Shown: piece after piece, positions 15,941 to 25,346 of the stretch
How the letters are laid out: every line of letters starts with the position of its first letter
Numbering within the stretch: the stretch's first letter is position 1
NCBI RefSeq assembly: GCF_963668475.1
Contig: NZ_OY764544.1
Location: 806,001-870,000, forward strand
DNA: 64,000 nt
Source: an uncultured Methanospirillum sp.
GTDB lineage: Archaea; Halobacteriota; Methanomicrobia; Methanomicrobiales; Methanospirillaceae
Direction: 5' to 3'
Translations under genes and position numbers: made by a program
Notes under the pieces: generated by a model
Database searches by the model: none
Told to the model about the DNA's origin: nothing
Seen by the model: the letters and a program-made list of their open reading frames with translations, nothing else

Positions 15941-18844
15941 TTACAAACCATCCCTGATCCGGAAACAACCATCAGGGACCACGATCTCAAAACAGGCACC
16001 GGTCCCGTATGTTCCGGTCTCGGTGATGATAATCCCTGTGATAGAGAGGATCTCCCTGACCAGGAAGAGGCCGAGGCCGGTGTTTTTTCCATACCCGCGT
16101 TCAAAGATCCGCTCCTTGAGATCCTCAGGGATCCCGGTTCCATTATCCTCAAACGTAATGACAACCTGCTGCTCGCGTCTTGTATATGAGGCATGAATAT
16201 GTGTGACATTTCCCCCGTGTCGGGCTGCATTGTCGACAAGGTTGTAAAACACACGCTCAAGGAGTGGATCTGCATAGATGCTCAGGCCGTGCAGATCGTT
16301 TCCGATGACCCCGCCAGGAAGAAGACCCTGCTGTGATATCTGATCGATCAGTTCACCGGCCTCCCGCCACTCAGGTGCATGGACACCCATGTCCTGGTAA
16401 TCTCCGGTGAACTCGATCTGATCCCGTATGGCATATGCAGCTTTTTCAAGCATATCAACCATCTCTGTCATCTCCGGGTTCGAACTCATCTTCTTCACAA
16501 TAGGCAGGATGCCAAAAAGCACCGTGATCCTGTTGCGGATATCATGCCTGGTGATACTTGAGAGCAGGTTGAGTTTCTCGTTGGTCCTCATGAGTGCCTC
16601 TTCGACAATCTTCCGGGAGCTGACATCGCGGATGCTCTGAATCGCTCCGATGAGTCTTCCATGGGAGTCAAAGAGTGGGTTTGCCACTACCGAGAGGTAC
16701 ATCGGACCGTTCACTGTGTCAGGAAGATACTCTTCCACCGAGAGGGTTCCATCCTGCCTGGTGACTTCAGTATAATACTCTTCAGCAGGAAGGGATGGTT
16801 TGAGGATCAGGTCTATGAGCAGGGGCCGCTTGTACCCGTAAAATGGAATCGCATACTCCTGCTGCCCTCTTCCGATGATCTGTTCCTTGTTTATCTTTGT
16901 CAGACTCTCCATCGCGGCATTCCAGAGGATAACCCAGCCGTCCTTGTCTACCACAAAGGTAGCATCAGGGAGACGTGAGAGCACATCCTTGAGCTGGCGG
17001 TGTGATTCACGGAGAGACTCACTCTCCATGAGGATCTTCCAAGCCAGTCTGTGTTCGGTGATATCCTGCACATTCAGGATCCAGTACGGCGTAACCTCCT
17101 GCTCAGAGATTACCGTAAGATCGTTCAGGGTAGGAAAGAGCGTCCCATCCCGGTGCATATGCTCGGCTTCAAACACGAAGTGCCCCCAGTTTTCTGCCTT
17201 GCGCAGATATGCAGGAAAATCCTTGCGAAGATCTGGTGAGAAGAGCGATGCCATGGGGACGGAGGCGATCTCTTCCCTGGTGTACCCGTGCATCAGGGCA
17301 TATGCAGGATTGATAACATCGACCTCATCACCGGATCCGGTGATGATACCAGCCTGGGTGTGTTGGACGATGTCGGCAAGCTTCCGGTTCGATGCCTCCA
17401 TCTGTTTCCGCTCGGTGATGTCGATCGCAAAGCCGCGAAGACCAACTGCGACATCATCCTTGATGACCCTGATAGAGTAGAAGACCATAGGAAAATGGGT
17501 TCCATCCCTGCGGGTTGCCAGATACTCCTGGCCTGATACCCGTTCACCATCTGCTATCCGCTTCAGATTCTCAATAAGCCGCTGCTGATCTTCAGGTGCA
17601 ACCAGGTTCACAGCATACAGTCCTGCCTGCAGGTCTTCAGGCCGATACCCGGAGACCTGGAACCCGAGCCGGTTCAGAAATGTCAGACGGCCGGAGAGGT
17701 CAACCTCAAAGACGAACTCAGGGAGCGAGTCGGCAAGTTCACGGTACTTCTGCTCACTCTCTTCAGTCTTGCGCAGTGCCTCGAGGAGTTCTGCCTCTGA
17801 CCTGGTAACCCTATCAAAGACAGGGGTCAGAGCATGGGCAAGTTCAGAGAGTTCATCCCCACTGGCAAACAGGGAGTCAGTGACCCCGTCTATTGGTGCA
17901 TTCTTTGTACGGGCCCGGGTGATAAGAAAACCAAGGCGCCTGAGAACAAGGTGATCCATGAAAACCAGGGTGATGAGAATAAATGCAAGACCGATGACCA
18001 CAAGCAGAGCAATGAAACTCCCAATCGTAGTCAGACCCTGATTATAGATACTCCGGTCTGCAGCAACCTGCAGAAGGAACTGCTTCTGCCCGGTGATATC
18101 CCTGACCGGAATGGAACCTGTCACGGTATCAGCATCAGATACAGTGAAGGCGATCAAGGGACTTGTAGCATTCATACTACTGACATACTCCCAGTCAAGG
18201 GCCGGTACCGGGCCAGATACTGGAATAACCGAGAGAGGGAGAGAGGTTATGTCAGAGAGTTTGCGTACCTCTTCATAATCAAGATATGTGCCAAAGAGAA
18301 GATACCCGGCCGATGGTCCTTCATACATGCTTGTCAGGATCGGCTGGGAAACAACGAGGAGTGGATCAGAATCAGGGATGAGAAAACCTGATCTGCTGCT
18401 GATGAGAGAGTCATGTGAGAAGAGATACGGAGTAGAGAGAATTGATGCAAGTTCAGTATCTGTGATCTTCTCAACCTGCTGGGATGTGGTGTTGTATCCT
18501 GTTGCATATATGACACCATGACTCTGGTTCAGGAAGACGAGCAGATCAACACCGAGATTTTCAAAAGAGTCACGATTAAGATTCTGCTCAACATATGCAG
18601 GGTTATCCCCTTTTACAAACTGGTAGGTCTCATTCCATCGTGACCATTCACCACATTTCGATTCGATGAGGCTCTGTTCATACTCGATCGCCTTGAGCTC
18701 CTGCAACACCGAGTCCCGGACACTCTTCTCTTCAAAACCTGCATAACTCCCCATCAGGACCGTGTAAGAAAGGCCGAGGATCAACGCTATCGCTCCAAGG
18801 AGCGTGAGGCAGAGGATCAGCAATGTCTTACTACGCAGGTTCAT
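15941..18844 (-). CDS. Membrane PAS-domain sensor histidine kinase (CHASE4-type sensor)
   Basis: This 967-residue kinase has a first membrane helix at residues 7-30, an extracytoplasmic sensor of about 240 residues resembling CHASE4, a second helix at about 275-297, a HAMP-like linker, and at least three PAS domains (YRELADSLPEFVFEVDLSGR, then a second near 490 and a third at VLSRLPDATFVVDKDGWV). The kinase core follows: H-box SSITRHDIRNRI (phospho-acceptor His near 765), N-box NLVDNAARHG, G1 DNGTGIP and G2 GKNTGLGLFL. The same SSITRHD-type core recurs at 26391-28238. The response regulator at 18904-19683 lies just upstream on the same strand, so the two probably form a pair. The signal sensed outside the cell is unknown. 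Confidence 0.9.
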   Translation of the reverse strand: MNLRSKTLLILCLTLLGAIALILGLSYTVLMGSYAGFEEKSVRDSVLQELKAIEYEQSLIESKCGEWSRWNETYQFVKGDNPAYVEQNLNRDSFENLGVDLLVFLNQSHGVIYATGYNTTSQQVEKITDTELASILSTPYLFSHDSLISSRSGFLIPDSDPLLVVSQPILTSMYEGPSAGYLLFGTYLDYEEVRKLSDITSLPLSVIPVSGPVPALDWEYVSSMNATSPLIAFTVSDADTVTGSIPVRDITGQKQFLLQVAADRSIYNQGLTTIGSFIALLVVIGLAFILITLVFMDHLVLRRLGFLITRARTKNAPIDGVTDSLFASGDELSELAHALTPVFDRVTRSEAELLEALRKTEESEQKYRELADSLPEFVFEVDLSGRLTFLNRLGFQVSGYRPEDLQAGLYAVNLVAPEDQQRLIENLKRIADGERVSGQEYLATRRDGTHFPMVFYSIRVIKDDVAVGLRGFAIDITERKQMEASNRKLADIVQHTQAGIITGSGDEVDVINPAYALMHGYTREEIASVPMASLFSPDLRKDFPAYLRKAENWGHFVFEAEHMHRDGTLFPTLNDLTVISEQEVTPYWILNVQDITEHRLAWKILMESESLRESHRQLKDVLSRLPDATFVVDKDGWVILWNAAMESLTKINKEQIIGRGQQEYAIPFYGYKRPLLIDLILKPSLPAEEYYTEVTRQDGTLSVEEYLPDTVNGPMYLSVVANPLFDSHGRLIGAIQSIRDVSSRKIVEEALMRTNEKLNLLSSITRHDIRNRITVLFGILPIVKKMSSNPEMTEMVDMLEKAAYAIRDQIEFTGDYQDMGVHAPEWREAGELIDQISQQGLLPGGVIGNDLHGLSIYADPLLERVFYNLVDNAARHGGNVTHIHASYTRREQQVVITFEDNGTGIPEDLKERIFERGYGKNTGLGLFLVREILSITGIIITETGTYGTGACFEIVVPDGCFRIRDGL

Positions 18845-18903
18845 GGGAGTGACGGCTCGTTGTTGGTTTCAGATACGATTCAACGTGTCAGGACTGAAGT
18901 TCC

Positions 18904-19683
18904 TTACTCACCGGCCGGGTTGAGTTCAAGGAAGTACCCGCTGATATCACCAAATGAGTCGTTGATCATAAATATCCGCGGGATCACCTGTTTTGTCTTC
19001 TGAAGATCTTTCATGATCAGCGGACGTTCAAACGTGGGATCAAGCGAAAAGATATCAATTGTCTCACCTGAGTCTGGGTCCTCCATCTTGATAGAAGAGG
19101 GCGCATCTGAGAGCAGGAGATCAGAACCTGACTTCTCAAGCAGGTATTCGGCTGCATCATTCAGCCATATGATCCGGTTACGGTCATCCAGCAGGATGAC
19201 CGCTTTCAGCGATCCTACAAGGTCTTCACACTGGGCCTGGGTCAGCCCTCCGGTCTTTCCTTCGGTGGTGCCTGAAAGTTTCTCGTGCAGATTGACACTC
19301 ACCTGTATTGTTGTATTCAGAATATTCTGGTTGATAGGCTTGACCAGGAATCCGAAGGGATCTGCTTCCTTTGCATGGCTGAGCACATCCTCCTCGTCAT
19401 GGCCGGTCACGAAGATCACCGGGACATTGAAGATATGAAACAGAATTCTGGCTGTCTCAATACCCGACAGATGGCCGAGCAGATCAATATCCATGAGTAC
19501 GATACCGGGTTTTCTGGCTGCTACCCGGGTGATTGCCTTCTCGCCCGAGTTCACCGGTTCATCGACGAGAAAGCCACTGTCTTTGAGGATCGTCTCAAGA
19601 ACCCGGGCAATGATCGGATCATCCTCAACGATAAGGACTGGGTAGTCCTTTTTAGACTCATTCATCAGTTGTTGCTCCTGCAC
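18904..19683 (-). CDS. Response regulator: receiver plus PAS-like domain
   Basis: This 259-residue protein starts with a CheY-like receiver: acidic pocket VEDDPII, phospho-acceptor Asp in VLMDIDL, Thr in FVTGHDE and Lys in FLVKPIN. The C-terminal half is PAS-like (AVILLDDRNRIIWLNDAAEY) without DNA-binding or enzymatic output. That makes it an intermediate or protein-interaction regulator, as is common in methanogens. It ends 59 bases before the CHASE4-like kinase and is probably co-transcribed with it. ATG at codon 7 (MNESKKDYPV) is an equally good start. Confidence 0.88.
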   Translation of the reverse strand: MQEQQLMNESKKDYPVLIVEDDPIIARVLETILKDSGFLVDEPVNSGEKAITRVAARKPGIVLMDIDLLGHLSGIETARILFHIFNVPVIFVTGHDEEDVLSHAKEADPFGFLVKPINQNILNTTIQVSVNLHEKLSGTTEGKTGGLTQAQCEDLVGSLKAVILLDDRNRIIWLNDAAEYLLEKSGSDLLLSDAPSSIKMEDPDSGETIDIFSLDPTFERPLIMKDLQKTKQVIPRIFMINDSFGDISGYFLELNPAGE

Positions 19684-19849
19684 TCATAGAGATCACGGGG
19701 GGTTTGGGATACTATTGTAATGTGCAATACAGAGATATAGGGGTTATGAATTCCGATTCTTGTTTAAATAATCGCAGAGACAGTGGAGAAAAACCCCACA
19801 TAGACCAGGGGTATTGCCATATGAGTCGGCACTCAGCAAGTTGGGAGGA

Positions 19850-20671
19850 ATGGTTCTGAGCGTGATTGAGCCGATCCGCTTTGGAGCCGGATGCCTGCTC
19901 ACCCAGCCTGAAGTTTTTCCTTCAAGGGCAGATTTACTTGACAGCGGCTCTATCGGGCATGTACAGCTGATGGTAATCCCACAGCCTGAGTCAGACTTTC
20001 AGACAAACATCCAGCCGTTCGAGTCATACAAAGGAAAGATTCGTATCCATGCTCCCCATCACCTCCAGCAGGTGAACCCATGCGAACCTGATCTCTTCTC
20101 TTCAGGGATACCTGATATCAAGAAGCATATCGAGGCAGCGATGAGTCAGACTCTGGAGGCTGCAGACCGAACCGGCTCAGAGATCATCGTGCTTCATGCC
20201 GGAAGATACAGACATGGCCATAAGGATGAGGCGATCACCCGTTTTCAAGATTTTTTGAACCTGTATCCAGATCCCAGGTACATCCTGGAAAGCCTGCCTG
20301 ATCTTCAGTTCGGGCCTGCATACCTCGGTGTCACCCCTGAAGAACTGAAGGTCCTCGGAGCAGGTAGTATTAAGGGGTACTGTCCTGACTTCCCCCACCT
20401 CTGGTGTACCTCAAAGGTTCGTGGCTTGCCATACCAGGATCTGCTTGATGGGATGGCAGACCTTGGGATGAAGTTCAGCCACTTATCCGGAAGTCCGGGG
20501 CCTGAGTCAGAACGGCAACACCTCCTCTTTGATGACCCTGACAACAGGTTCAGTCTTGGACTGATCAGATCGTTCCTGACTGATCACCAGGACCTTGAAC
20601 TCAGTCTGGAGTTTGCAGACGACGACCCTGCCGTGATCATGTGGCAGGTGACCATCGGATCAGAATGCTGA
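19850..20671 (+). CDS. Xylose isomerase-like TIM-barrel protein
   Basis: The protein of about 273 residues resembles the sugar-phosphate isomerase/endonuclease IV superfamily: strands IRFGAGCLL, VQLMVIP, IRIHAPHH (His), SEIIVLHAGRY (His), YILESLP (Glu) and MKFSHLSGSPGP (His) are placed like the metal-binding strands of this barrel. The exact substrate is unknown; hypothetical proteins of this type are frequent in methanogens. Start choice is uncertain: a TTG at 19814, ATG at 19850 and GTG at 19862 are all in frame. GGAGG at 19844-19848 is too close to serve the ATG well, so the GTG may be the real start. Confidence 0.6.
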   Translation: MVLSVIEPIRFGAGCLLTQPEVFPSRADLLDSGSIGHVQLMVIPQPESDFQTNIQPFESYKGKIRIHAPHHLQQVNPCEPDLFSSGIPDIKKHIEAAMSQTLEAADRTGSEIIVLHAGRYRHGHKDEAITRFQDFLNLYPDPRYILESLPDLQFGPAYLGVTPEELKVLGAGSIKGYCPDFPHLWCTSKVRGLPYQDLLDGMADLGMKFSHLSGSPGPESERQHLLFDDPDNRFSLGLIRSFLTDHQDLELSLEFADDDPAVIMWQVTIGSEC

Positions 20672-20825
20672 TCCATCCCTCTTCTGATCATTTTTTGTAA
20701 TGATGCTCTGGTTCTGACCAGGTGATGAGGTATCAAAATCGGATCATGACTTGTGCGATCACAGATTGCGCAGAATAGGTATTCTGCGTAAAAGTTATTA
20801 AAATAGAAATTAGACATATAATCAA

Positions 20826-21740
20826 GTGAATTCAGGATATTTTTCAGAATGGATTCCCCGGTTTATCCAGTATCTGAAAATGCGCAATTATTCGGCAAAA
20901 ACACTGATCAGTTATGACCAGACCCTGACACGGTTTGGTCACTACATCTGGCTGACCAGAAACAGCCGTGCTGCCATCACACCTGAATCATTCCAGAAGC
21001 ACCCGGTACGGCTGGAGACCGAGGTGGAGGTGAGTGCGATCCAGATTACTGATTACCTCTCGTTCCTTACACAGAGCAGGGAGTACCATGCCACCACTCT
21101 CAACAGGATCCTCTCCTCTCTCTCCTCCTTCTACCGGTTCATGATCATGCAGGACGTACTTGTTGCAAACCCGGTACCCCGCATCGACCGGCCACGGGTG
21201 AAGGATGTTGAACTCAGATACCTCAAACACAGCCAGGTGATAAGGCTGCTCAGATCGATCCCTGATTCACGTGACAGGCTGATCGTCAGGATCATCTATG
21301 CAACAGGGGTTCGTGTCTCTGAGCTCTGCTCCATCAATGTCGAAGACATCGACATCGATGACCAGATGATCAGGGTGAGCGGAAAAGGAGGGAAGATAAG
21401 AATGGTGTTTGTCGACCAGGAGACACTCGATGAGATCGATCTCATGGTTGCAGACCGCCTCACCGGTCCGCTCTTCTTCGGTCAGCAGGGACATCACATC
21501 TCACCACGAACTATCCAGCATATCTTCAGGAAGTATGCCCCGGAAGGGATCACCCCTCACAAGATCAGGCACAGTTACGCAAGTGAACTCTACCGGAGAT
21601 CAAAAAATCTCAGGGTAGTTCAGGAGAACCTTGGCCATGCATCGATCAAGACAACCGAGGTATACCTTCATACCGACCTTGATGAGCGGCGCAGAGTCTA
21701 CCATGACTACTTCCCCCTCTCTGCTCCGGAGCGTGAGTAG
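20826..21740 (+). CDS. xerA: Xer-type tyrosine recombinase (archaeal XerA)
   Basis: The 304-residue protein has an N-terminal SAM-like core-binding domain (FIQYLKMRNYSAKTLISYDQ) and a C-terminal catalytic domain with Arg I in ATGVRVSELCSI, the beta-hairpin Lys in GKGGKIRMV, HxxR as HKIRHSYAS, the second His in LGHASIKTTEVY and the nucleophilic Tyr in VYLHTD. Full length and complete catalytic residues point to chromosome-dimer resolution at a dif-like site, the expected role of archaeal XerA, rather than a phage integrase. It starts with GTG. No obvious integrated element flanks it, although a tRNA-Gln lies about 500 bases downstream. Confidence 0.88.
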   Translation: MNSGYFSEWIPRFIQYLKMRNYSAKTLISYDQTLTRFGHYIWLTRNSRAAITPESFQKHPVRLETEVEVSAIQITDYLSFLTQSREYHATTLNRILSSLSSFYRFMIMQDVLVANPVPRIDRPRVKDVELRYLKHSQVIRLLRSIPDSRDRLIVRIIYATGVRVSELCSINVEDIDIDDQMIRVSGKGGKIRMVFVDQETLDEIDLMVADRLTGPLFFGQQGHHISPRTIQHIFRKYAPEGITPHKIRHSYASELYRRSKNLRVVQENLGHASIKTTEVYLHTDLDERRRVYHDYFPLSAPERE

Positions 21741-21779
21741 CAGCAGCATAGTATATCTGGCCGTCTCAATACCGAGAGG

Positions 21780-22124
21780 ATGAAGAAGACCATACGGACC
21801 GCTGACGGAAGGTGGCTTGAGATCAACCCGGAGACTGATGTCAACGTCATCCGTCAGCCACGATCAGTTACACGGACCGGGACAGATTTTGCCCATGGAG
21901 AGGATCTCTATCTCATGACCAACACTTACGGGGTCAGGCATTACTACGTGATCTCCTGGGTTGTTGAGGGAAGGAGTTCGAAGGAGTCATACAGGACCCT
22001 GAATGAAGAGCAGAAGGATCAGTTCATCCGCGAACATGTACACAAAGCAGGAAAGATAGGACTAGATCCAGATGTCGTTGACCATATCGAGGAGTTATTT
22101 CCCGGCCTGCTCAAGAAGAGATAG
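21780..22124 (+). CDS. Conserved hypothetical protein, 114 residues
   Basis: A small soluble protein with no membrane segment and no family I recognise. It starts with an ATG and reads KTIRTADGRWLEINPETDVN, then YGVRHYYVISWVVEGRSSKE, and ends in a helical EHVHKAGKIGLDPDVVDHIE. Codon use resembles its neighbours. It follows xerA by 39 bases in the same direction and may share its transcript. Confidence 0.65.
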   Translation: MKKTIRTADGRWLEINPETDVNVIRQPRSVTRTGTDFAHGEDLYLMTNTYGVRHYYVISWVVEGRSSKESYRTLNEEQKDQFIREHVHKAGKIGLDPDVVDHIEELFPGLLKKR

Positions 22125-22261
22125 CCTGATACCAGAGTCAGGGGGATCTGCAGGTACCTGACATCAAGAGCAATTACAATCAGCACGGTCTATAACCGAT
22201 CAGATCCAATAGATACAGGCCTTGTGCTCCGGTACTTATACAGGAGAACAAAAGGCAGCAT

Positions 22262-22334
22262 ACCCCCGTAGTGTAGCGGTCAATCATCTCGGATTTTGGT
22301 TCCGATGACGACGGTTCGAATCCGTCCGGGGGTA
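22262..22334 (+). tRNA. tRNA-Gln (TTG)
   Basis: A 73-base cloverleaf: acceptor ACCCCCG pairs with CGGGGGT plus discriminator A. Anticodon stem TCGGA/TCCGA closes loop TTTTGGT, giving anticodon TTG. T-arm GACGG-TTCGAAT-CCGTC is complete. No CCA is encoded, and a T-rich CTTCTTTT follows. Confidence 0.92.
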
Positions 22335-22445
22335 CTTCTTTTCAGGTAAAATTCAGGAGATTTCGCATTCCTGATCGCGGCATCACAACAGTTATGTACT
22401 CGTTCAAATAATCTCCTAACACCGAGTACCGGAGTAGATATTCAT

Positions 22446-24623
22446 ATGATAGGCATTCGATGGATCGATTTTGATCATATTCCTGACCGGTTATCCGGAC
22501 TGATTGACCTGTCCTATAATCTCTGGTCATCCTGGCATCCGGAAGCCCAGATGCTGTTTAAAAACCTGAACAAGCAGGGCTGGAAGGAGAGTATTCATAA
22601 CCCGGTACTGATGCTGCAGCAGCTTCCCCCTGAAATTCTTGATGAAGGGAGCGGGAATCCCGAGTACACCAACCAGTACGATGCAGTCATCGCAAAGTTC
22701 CAGCGATACATGCTCGCAAAAAACCAGTGGTTTACCGAGTATTACTCTGAGCACCAGCGCCACAAGATCGCATACTTCTCCGCAGAGTACGGACTACAGC
22801 ACTCACTCCCGTTCTATGCAGGAGGGCTGGGTTTTCTTGCAGGTGACCACCTGAAAGAATGCAGCGATCTCGGTGTCCCACTCGTTGCTATCGGATTCAT
22901 GTACGCTGACGGGTATCTTCACCAGCGGGTCAGGAGCGATGGGTGGCAGGAGGATGTTGAAGAGAAAATAGATCGGGACAATGCCCCTATTAAACGTGTC
23001 CTCAATAAAGACGGGGAACAACTCGTCCTTCAGGTTCCGTTCATAACGCCGCAGATCCACTTCTCAATCTGGCGTGTAGATATCGGAAGGGTCATCCTCT
23101 ATCTTATTGACACCGAGATCGAACAGAATCCTCCACACCTGCGCAATATCAGCAGCAGGTTGTACAGTAGTATCAACGAGATGCGACTTCTTCAGGAGAT
23201 CGTGCTTGGGGTTGGCGGTACTCATCTGCTTCAGGAACTGGGAGTTCAGTACTCGGCCATTCACCTGAACGAAGGGCATGCATCATTCGCCCTTGTTGAG
23301 CGGTTCAGGCAGAAGGTCGAAGGAGGGCTTGACCCTGTCGATGCATGGCGGCACGTAAAAGAGACATCCCTCTTTACCACACATACACCGGTCCCAGCCG
23401 GACATGACAAGTTTCCCCACTGGATGGTTGACAAGTACTTCAGTCAGTATTACGGCGCCATTACGATGTCACGCGAAGAGTTCCTGAAGGCAGGAACTCA
23501 CCAGGAAGACCCGCCTGACATGTTCAACATGGCTGCGTTCGCACTCAGATTGTCTGCCTACTCGAACGGAGTGAGTGCAAAGCATGGCGAAGTAGCACGG
23601 AAGATGTGGCACTTCCTCTGGCCCGAGGTGAAGCTCGACGACGTTCCGATCGGATCGATCACGAACGGGGTTCATGTTCCGACCTGGATGAATCCACGTC
23701 TGATCCAGTTGATCAACAGGTATCTCTCACCGATATGTCCGGACTGGCTCGACCATCATGACAAGGATTACGTCTGGGCACTCATCGACCGGATTCCTGA
23801 TGCAAAACTCTGGGAACTCCATTATGGCCTGAAGATTAAACTGATAAACCGTATCCTCCAGTTCAAGCGGCGTGACTGGATGAAATACCAGGCAGACTGT
23901 GCAAACGTCGTTGCCGGAGGAGCCCTTATAGACCCGAACACACTTACCATCGGGTTTGCACGCCGGTTCTCAACATACAAACGGGCGGACCTCATCTTCA
24001 GGGATCTCGACAGGATCAAAAAGATCCTGAACAACCCCTGGAAACCGGTGCAGATCATCTTTGCAGGAAAAGCCCATCCTGCCGATGATGAAGGAAAGCG
24101 GATCCTGCAGCGTATCTACCAGTACGCACAGCAGCCTGAGTTTGGCGGAAGAATAGCCTTCATTGAAGATTACGGCGAACAGATCGCCAAGTACCTTGTC
24201 CAGGGCGTGGACATCTGGATGAACAACCCGGTGCCACCCCTTGAGGCAAGTGGGACGAGCGGGATGAAGGCAGCAGTAAACGGGGTGCTCAACCTCTCCA
24301 TCGGAGATGGCTGGTGGCTTGAGGGGTATAACAAGAAGAACGGGTGGATATTTGGTGGTAATCCAAAGAATAACAACGGAGATCGTGACTGGGAGGATGC
24401 CATCGAACTCTACGACCTGCTGGAGAACGAGATTGTACCACTCTACTACGACGCAGGCCTTGACGGGGTGCCCCATGCCTGGGTTCAGATGATGAAAGAG
24501 TCAATAAAGAGCAACACGCCCCAGTTTTCAGCACGGAGAATGGTCAAGGAGTACGTGCATAAGTATTACATCCCTGCGATCTCCTGCACGGAATGTAATG
24601 CCCCGTTCGAACCCTTCGACTAA
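22446..24623 (+). CDS. glgP: Alpha-glucan (maltodextrin/glycogen) phosphorylase
   Basis: This 725-residue enzyme would release glucose 1-phosphate from stored alpha-1,4-glucan. It begins with the DUF3417 module typical of this short phosphorylase branch (LIDLSYNLWSSWHPEAQMLF), then AYFSAEYGLQHSLPFYAGGL, HLNEGHASFALVERF and TTHTPVPAGHDKF. The pyridoxal-phosphate region is EASGTSGMKAAVNGVLNLSI followed by GDGWW. The conserved residues are present. The ATG at 22446 fits the family N-terminus. It stands alone behind tRNA-Gln. With FBPase, PGK and phosphohexomutase in this window it fits a methanogen that stores glycogen. Confidence 0.93.
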   Translation: MIGIRWIDFDHIPDRLSGLIDLSYNLWSSWHPEAQMLFKNLNKQGWKESIHNPVLMLQQLPPEILDEGSGNPEYTNQYDAVIAKFQRYMLAKNQWFTEYYSEHQRHKIAYFSAEYGLQHSLPFYAGGLGFLAGDHLKECSDLGVPLVAIGFMYADGYLHQRVRSDGWQEDVEEKIDRDNAPIKRVLNKDGEQLVLQVPFITPQIHFSIWRVDIGRVILYLIDTEIEQNPPHLRNISSRLYSSINEMRLLQEIVLGVGGTHLLQELGVQYSAIHLNEGHASFALVERFRQKVEGGLDPVDAWRHVKETSLFTTHTPVPAGHDKFPHWMVDKYFSQYYGAITMSREEFLKAGTHQEDPPDMFNMAAFALRLSAYSNGVSAKHGEVARKMWHFLWPEVKLDDVPIGSITNGVHVPTWMNPRLIQLINRYLSPICPDWLDHHDKDYVWALIDRIPDAKLWELHYGLKIKLINRILQFKRRDWMKYQADCANVVAGGALIDPNTLTIGFARRFSTYKRADLIFRDLDRIKKILNNPWKPVQIIFAGKAHPADDEGKRILQRIYQYAQQPEFGGRIAFIEDYGEQIAKYLVQGVDIWMNNPVPPLEASGTSGMKAAVNGVLNLSIGDGWWLEGYNKKNGWIFGGNPKNNNGDRDWEDAIELYDLLENEIVPLYYDAGLDGVPHAWVQMMKESIKSNTPQFSARRMVKEYVHKYYIPAISCTECNAPFEPFD

Positions 24624-24668
24624 CTTTTTTTAACCCGTGAAAGAACGAAGAGAAAAGAGAAGTATCGG

Positions 24669-25037
24669 TTACGCTTCTTCGTCCTCTTCAGGAGTCTCAA
24701 CTTCCACATCAGAGATGGCAAGCTGATACATCCAGTCGAGGAGCAGATTACACTCGTTCACCGAGCATTCCAGATCGCAGGCAATACAGGGGATCAACTC
24801 TTCACCTGCCAGAAGGCAGCGGGGATCCACCGGACCTTTCTTGGCAATAAGACGGAATGTCTTGATTCCTTCCTGTCTGTACTCGATCCTCTCAACCCGG
24901 TTGGTGTCAAGGAGTTTTTTAACGATACGGGAGCATTTCCGGCTGTCTACTCCCAGCATCTTCCAGAGTTCACTCTGCAGAACACCGTCAGGCTGCGTTG
25001 CGATCAACCTGAAAGCGTCTTCTTCAGATCCGGTCAT
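24669..25037 (-). CDS. Winged-helix protein with four-cysteine cluster, TFE-beta/RPC34-like
   Basis: The 122-residue protein has one winged-helix domain (PDGVLQSELWKMLGVDSRKC, SRIVKKLLDTNRVERIEYRQ) and then a cysteine cluster CIACDLECSVNEC with a further Cys upstream (RCLLAG). One winged helix followed by clustered cysteines that could bind a [4Fe-4S] cluster is the plan of archaeal TFE-beta (hRPC39/RPC34-related), a partner of TFE-alpha in transcription initiation. That identity is my inference; a MarR-like Fe-S regulator is the alternative. It lies 7 bases downstream of the Sm-like gene, probably in one operon. The C-terminus is acidic. Confidence 0.55.
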   Translation of the reverse strand: MTGSEEDAFRLIATQPDGVLQSELWKMLGVDSRKCSRIVKKLLDTNRVERIEYRQEGIKTFRLIAKKGPVDPRCLLAGEELIPCIACDLECSVNECNLLLDWMYQLAISDVEVETPEEDEEA

Positions 25038-25044
25038 AATCAGG

Positions 25045-25281
25045 TTATGCTACAGGTGCGATTGAGAGAATGTTGTTTCCCCGGATGACGAGCGTGCCAA
25101 GGTCCCGCTTATTTGCTGCATCTGTTGTCTCAACACTATCTTCAAGGTGCAGATTCAGATACTCATCAACGGCGACCAGCGTGCCCTGGAAGGTCCGTCC
25201 TTCGTCTTTCATCTCCACTGAAATGGTACTGTCAACGAGAGAAAATACCTTTTTTATTGGAAGGACAATGCTGCTAACCAT
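25045..25281 (-). CDS. Archaeal Sm-like (LSm) RNA-binding protein
   Basis: This 78-residue protein forms the Sm fold: Sm1 motif TFQGTLVAVDEYLNLHLEDS and Sm2 motif LGTLVIRGNNILSI with the RGxN/I element. LSm proteins assemble as heptameric rings that bind U-rich RNA. The N-terminus (SSIVLPIKKVFSLVDSTISV) is slightly extended. It is the first gene of a two-gene unit with the winged-helix protein downstream. Confidence 0.92.
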   Translation of the reverse strand: MVSSIVLPIKKVFSLVDSTISVEMKDEGRTFQGTLVAVDEYLNLHLEDSVETTDAANKRDLGTLVIRGNNILSIAPVA

Positions 25282-25346
25282 CTGCCTTAGGTGAGGGACG
25301 CTGGCATATTAAAGGTTCCTAAACGAAGGAGGTGAGGACATGGGAG

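Noticed and set aside
20826..22334. Integrated element between the Xer recombinase and tRNA-Gln
   Set aside because: The recombinase looks like housekeeping XerA. No duplicated tRNA 3' end and no phage-like genes are seen nearby.
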